Source: Candidatus Curtissbacteria bacterium RIFCSPHIGHO2_12_FULL_41_17
GTDB taxonomy: Bacteria > Patescibacteriota > Microgenomatia > Curtissbacterales > GWA2-41-24
Reading direction: 5' to 3'
Assembly: GCA_001774945.1 (NCBI GenBank)
Contig: MFBL01000045.1
Location: 1 to 7,602 of the forward strand
Length of the DNA: 7,602 bases
Position numbers and translations under genes: made by a program. Shown here piece by piece: positions 5,080 through 7,602 of the stretch. Numbering within the stretch: position 1 is the first letter of the stretch; every line of letters begins with the position of its first letter. The notes beneath the pieces were generated by a model. The model saw only the letters and a list, made by a program, of their open reading frames with translations. It was not told the origin of the DNA and searched no databases.

Positions 5080-6177
5080 ATGAAAAAAGTTTTTGTCTTG
5101 ATAGTATTAATTATTCTTGCAATTGGCATTTATTCTTTTTCTAAAAAGAAAAGCCCAACTTTCGATAAAACAGTATCCAGCTCTTCTAATAATTCTCAAG
5201 AGGCTGTAAACGTCTTTGCCAAAGGCTTGGAAGTTCCCTGGGCACTGGTCTTTTTGCCAAACGGCCGGCTTTTAGTGACAGAACGAAAGGGTATGGTCAA
5301 ACTGGTTACTGCAGATGGCCAACTGCAAGATACGCCGATTCTGGCAATTCCCGACGTCAAGCAAACGGGAGAAAGCGGTCTACACGGGATAACTTTGCAC
5401 CCCGATTTTAAAAATAACCAAAAGGCCTATCTTTACTACACTTATAGTTCAGACGGAGATAAATCTTTAAATAAGGTTGTCTCTTATAAATTTGAGGACG
5501 GAAAACTGACAGAACCTCAAATGATAGTTGAAAATATTCCAGGCGCAGTCTTTCATGACGGAGGAAGAATTAAATTTGGGCCGGACGGCTATCTTTATAT
5601 AACAACCGGAGATGCTCTTAATCCTTCGTTCGCCCAGGATAAAAATTCTTTGGCCGGAAAAATCTTAAGAGTTACGGATGAAGGTAAACCTGTATCCGGC
5701 AATCCGTTCGGCAACGAAGTATTTTCTTTTGGACACAGAAATCCACAGGGAATTGCCTGGGATGCTGACGGAAATTTGTGGGAAACAGAACACGGCCAAA
5801 GTGCTCAAGATGAAGTAAATCTTATTAAAAAAAGCGAAAACTACGGCTGGCCAGACGTTCGAGGAAGCCAAACAAAAGAAGGAATCTCTTCACCTATTAT
5901 TCAAAGCGGCAGTGACACTTGGGCTCCAGCCGGACTAGCATATCTTGATGGATCACTCTTTTTTGCAGGACTACGAGGTCAAACTTTGTTTGAGGCTAAA
6001 ATTAATGGTGAAAAATTAAACCTTATCAAACATTTTGAAAAAGAGTTTGGGAGAATAAGAGATGTTATCGTTGGCCCGGATAATATGCTCTACATTTCAA
6101 CGAGCAACCGCGACGGCCGAGGCTCACCGGCAGAGGATGATGACAAAATAATTCGCATCGATCCTGCCAAGCTTTAA
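5080..6177 (+). CDS. Membrane-anchored PQQ-dependent sugar (aldose) dehydrogenase family protein
   Basis: This 365-residue protein belongs to the soluble glucose dehydrogenase / aldose sugar dehydrogenase family (GSDH), a six-bladed propeller that oxidises sugars with PQQ and Ca2+. Residues 1-20 form a positively charged, hydrophobic N-terminal segment without a lipobox cysteine, so it is a signal peptide or a membrane anchor with the propeller outside. A Ser/Asn-rich linker (31-40) follows. Family motifs appear in order: VPWALVFLPNGRLLVTER (52-69), GLHGITLHPDF (100-110), HDGGRIKFGPDGYLYITTGD (159-178, with His159 the likely catalytic base), FGHRNPQG (218-224, Arg220 for PQQ), TEHG (236-239), DEVN (244-247), NYGWP (254-258) and SNRDGRG (342-348). 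The key residues are all there. No PQQ biosynthesis gene is visible nearby, so the cofactor would have to be scavenged or made elsewhere. An in-frame TAA at 5071-5073 rules out an earlier start. Confidence 0.93.
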   Translation: MKKVFVLIVLIILAIGIYSFSKKKSPTFDKTVSSSSNNSQEAVNVFAKGLEVPWALVFLPNGRLLVTERKGMVKLVTADGQLQDTPILAIPDVKQTGESGLHGITLHPDFKNNQKAYLYYTYSSDGDKSLNKVVSYKFEDGKLTEPQMIVENIPGAVFHDGGRIKFGPDGYLYITTGDALNPSFAQDKNSLAGKILRVTDEGKPVSGNPFGNEVFSFGHRNPQGIAWDADGNLWETEHGQSAQDEVNLIKKSENYGWPDVRGSQTKEGISSPIIQSGSDTWAPAGLAYLDGSLFFAGLRGQTLFEAKINGEKLNLIKHFEKEFGRIRDVIVGPDNMLYISTSNRDGRGSPAEDDDKIIRIDPAKL

Positions 6178-6179
6178 AA

Positions 6180-6208
6180 TTGTAATTAGCCTCAGCATAA
6201 AGTAAAAT
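6180..6208 (+). promoter_or_regulatory. Probable promoter of the desaturase gene
   Basis: TTGTAA (6180-6185) and TAAAAT (6203-6208) are separated by exactly 17 bases. The -10 box ends 6 bases before the GTG at 6215, so transcription should begin at the start codon itself. There is no Shine-Dalgarno. This is the best-formed leaderless promoter in the window. Confidence 0.5.
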
Positions 6209-6214
6209 CTTAGT

Positions 6215-7258
6215 GTGCCAAGAAATCTGAATCTGAGAGCAGAAAGTGCTACCTCTAAAATTCCACTAATTGTAGGGGCAAAAGCTTACGCAAAATTAAG
6301 AAGAGAAGTAACTGCCGCCGGAATTCTTGACAGAGACTATAAATATTACGCCATAATGGCAGTTTTTGCCTTTGGCGGTTTTATAGCTTCTGTTTATCTA
6401 ATTTATATTACTTCTTCACTGTTTTTACTTTTTATACTTGGACTTGTTTTTACTTTTTTTGCAATCCAGATTGGAGGCTTCTTTCATGATGCCGGCCATA
6501 GAGCAATCTTTAAACCTGCAAAAACTAATGACATCGTCGGTCACATTGCAAGCTTTTTCTTAGTCGATAGCATAGACAGGTGGATGAAAATTCATAACAT
6601 GCATCATGCAAACACTAATGAGGAGGATAGAGATCCTGATCTGGATGTTCCACTTCATTCATTTACGCAATCAAGATTCATGCAAGAAAAAGGGCTTGCC
6701 GGGGTTTTTAAAAGATATCAGGTTTTTACTTATTACCCACTGCGTTGTCTAATCATAATTACAAGAAGAACCTCTTCTTTTATTTATTTAGCAAAAGGTT
6801 TAAATTTTAAAAATTCTTGGAAATTAATTAGTTTCGCTATCGGATTTACTATCTGGTATATTTTGCCCTTTATATATTTTGATACTCTTAAAACAATTGT
6901 TGTCCTTGCCTCGATTAATATCCCCCTAGGTTTTTATCTTTCTAGTGTATTTGCCCCCAACCATAAAGGCATGCCCGAAATCAAAAAGGGAATGAAGCTT
7001 TCATTTTTGGAACAGTCGATTATTACCTCCCGAAATCTAAAAGGCGGATTTTTAACTGAGCTCTTTTTTATTGGCCTAAATTTACAAATCGAACATCATC
7101 TCTTTACCAATTGCCCGCGCAACAAATTGAAGTTAATAACTCCGTATGCTAAGAAACTTTGCCATGAAATGGGTCTCGAATATACGGATGTCGGAATTAT
7201 TGAAACTAATAAGATAATTTTGGACGAACTTCGAAAAGTTGCTCTTGCCGCAGGCTAA
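6215..7258 (+). CDS. Membrane fatty acid desaturase, front-end (acyl-lipid) type
   Basis: This 347-residue protein starts at GTG; the next in-frame ATG is about 47 codons later and would lie inside the first membrane segment. It has the three histidine boxes of the di-iron membrane desaturases: HDAGH (91-95), HNMHH (127-131) and QIEHH (291-295). Glutamine replacing the first histidine of box 3 is the hallmark of front-end desaturases such as the delta-5/delta-6 type. The extra motif APNHKGM (247-253) is also typical of that group. Hydrophobic pairs at about 45-88 and 204-245 are likely membrane segments, with the histidine boxes on the cytoplasmic face. No cytochrome b5 domain is present, so electrons must come from a separate ferredoxin or similar donor. 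The substrate is probably an acyl chain in a membrane lipid (family inference). The gene follows the sugar dehydrogenase by 37 bases with its own promoter. Confidence 0.95.
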   Translation: MPRNLNLRAESATSKIPLIVGAKAYAKLRREVTAAGILDRDYKYYAIMAVFAFGGFIASVYLIYITSSLFLLFILGLVFTFFAIQIGGFFHDAGHRAIFKPAKTNDIVGHIASFFLVDSIDRWMKIHNMHHANTNEEDRDPDLDVPLHSFTQSRFMQEKGLAGVFKRYQVFTYYPLRCLIIITRRTSSFIYLAKGLNFKNSWKLISFAIGFTIWYILPFIYFDTLKTIVVLASINIPLGFYLSSVFAPNHKGMPEIKKGMKLSFLEQSIITSRNLKGGFLTELFFIGLNLQIEHHLFTNCPRNKLKLITPYAKKLCHEMGLEYTDVGIIETNKIILDELRKVALAAG

Positions 7259-7265
7259 CACGCAA

Positions 7266-7448
7266 TTACTCTATTTCAAATATTTTATTTCTGGAAGAAA
7301 AACCTGAAACTAGTCTAATCCGTGATTGGGCTATATTTGCCAGGCCTTTAACCGGTGGTTCTTTTACCCAAACCTCAAAATCATTTTCTGAAATCTTGAC
7401 TACTCTTTCCTTACCAGCTAAAGGTTTCGCCTTGACATTTATTCGCAT
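7266..7448 (-). CDS. DUF167/YggU-family protein, apparently with an internal in-frame deletion
   Basis: This 60-residue protein begins MRINVKAKP, continues FEVWVKEPPVKGLAN (24-38) and ends RLVSGFSSRNKIFEIE (45-60), which are the start, centre and end of the DUF167 (YggU) family. Typical members, as I remember them, have about 70-75 residues with a helix of the type IxxLAxxFxVxK between the KGxAN and RLVSG motifs. Here A40 is followed directly by Q41 (junction near 7328/7329), so about 12-14 residues seem missing while the frame is kept. The protein may be a compact variant or a decaying copy. The cellular role of the family is not established. The gene starts 5 bases after the stop of a 45-residue ORF and probably shares its transcript, with AAGG 3 bases before the ATG as a weak ribosome site. 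It converges on the desaturase gene with a 7-base gap. Confidence 0.75.
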   Translation of the reverse strand: MRINVKAKPLAGKERVVKISENDFEVWVKEPPVKGLANIAQSRIRLVSGFSSRNKIFEIE

Positions 7449-7453
7449 ATACC

Positions 7454-7591
7454 TTATTTTAACTTTTTCCTAATTTCTAATTTTCCCATACTTGAGGCGT
7501 CTTTGGCATTTTTGATCATTTTGTCTGTCCTAAATGTTGAAGGGATTCGAAAGCCCAGTTTTTTGAAGTTTTTCTTGAAATTAAAAGTCAT
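7454..7591 (-). CDS. Small lysine-rich ORF, unknown function, possibly the C-terminal part of a longer gene
   Basis: Reading the minus strand from the ATG at 7591 gives 45 residues, from MTFNFKKNFKKLGF to LEIRKKLK, ending in TAA. About a quarter of the residues are lysine and the protein is strongly basic, with no membrane segment or motif I recognise. The reading frame upstream of the ATG has no stop before the window edge (11 bases), so the true start may lie outside and this may be the tail of a longer protein. Its stop is only 5 bases from the start of the DUF167 gene, which suggests one operon. A basic nucleic-acid-binding peptide is possible but not shown. Coding status is supported mainly by position and the open frame. 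Confidence 0.45.
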   Translation of the reverse strand: MTFNFKKNFKKLGFRIPSTFRTDKMIKNAKDASSMGKLEIRKKLK

Positions 7592-7602
7592 ATTTACTCT
7601 GT

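Noticed and set aside
7456..7461. TAAAAT 7 bases before the DUF167 start as a further leaderless promoter
   Set aside because: It overlaps the stop of the upstream ORF, has no -35 match at 17 bases, and an AAGG site is present; operon transcription explains the gene better.

Overview
The window is compact, AT-rich and gene-dense, with no RNA genes, CRISPR arrays or transposases and no gene-free stretch over 300 bases. The mix of genes suggests a bacterium of the Patescibacteria/CPR group, perhaps Microgenomates-like. It has archaeal-type PurP enzymes beside purA, a DUF4349 membrane protein, a small DUF167 protein, bacterial TATAAT-type -10 boxes and almost no space between genes. This assignment is an inference from gene content and style; no marker gene is present to prove it.

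Layout. Bases 3382 down to 1 (minus strand) form a purine-nucleotide operon: purP (archaeal-type FAICAR synthetase), then purA (adenylosuccinate synthetase), then a second, diverged PurP-family gene that overlaps purA by 4 bases (ATGA) and runs off the left edge. Divergent from it (plus strand, 3448-4359) is a DUF4349 protein with two membrane segments. Its stop codon abuts the stop codon of a convergent DnaQ-fold 3'-5' exonuclease (4959-4360, minus). Next on the plus strand come a membrane-anchored PQQ-type sugar dehydrogenase (5080-6177) and a front-end-type fatty acid desaturase (6215-7258). At the right edge, on the minus strand, are a 45-residue lysine-rich ORF and a DUF167/YggU-family protein that appears to lack an internal segment.

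How the genes work together. PurP formylates AICAR to FAICAR and PurA commits IMP to AMP, so the first cluster serves AMP synthesis or salvage; the role of the diverged PurP copy is unknown. The other genes are a loose collection: two act at or in the membrane (sugar oxidation, lipid desaturation) and one is a nuclease.

Most notable signals. (1) Two copies of a short imperfect palindrome of the CCTGAG...CGAAGG type share one fold, with a compensatory change in the outer base pair. One copy sits in frame inside the diverged PurP gene, where it appears to add about 12 residues. The other lies between purP and purA and supplies the likely Shine-Dalgarno of purA. (2) Three promoter-proximal genes (purP, DUF4349, desaturase) have a -10 box 6-7 bases before the start codon and no Shine-Dalgarno, which is the layout of leaderless mRNAs, while operon-internal genes have good Shine-Dalgarno sites. 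(3) The DUF167 protein has what looks like an in-frame internal deletion. None of this amounts to a clearly new multi-gene system.
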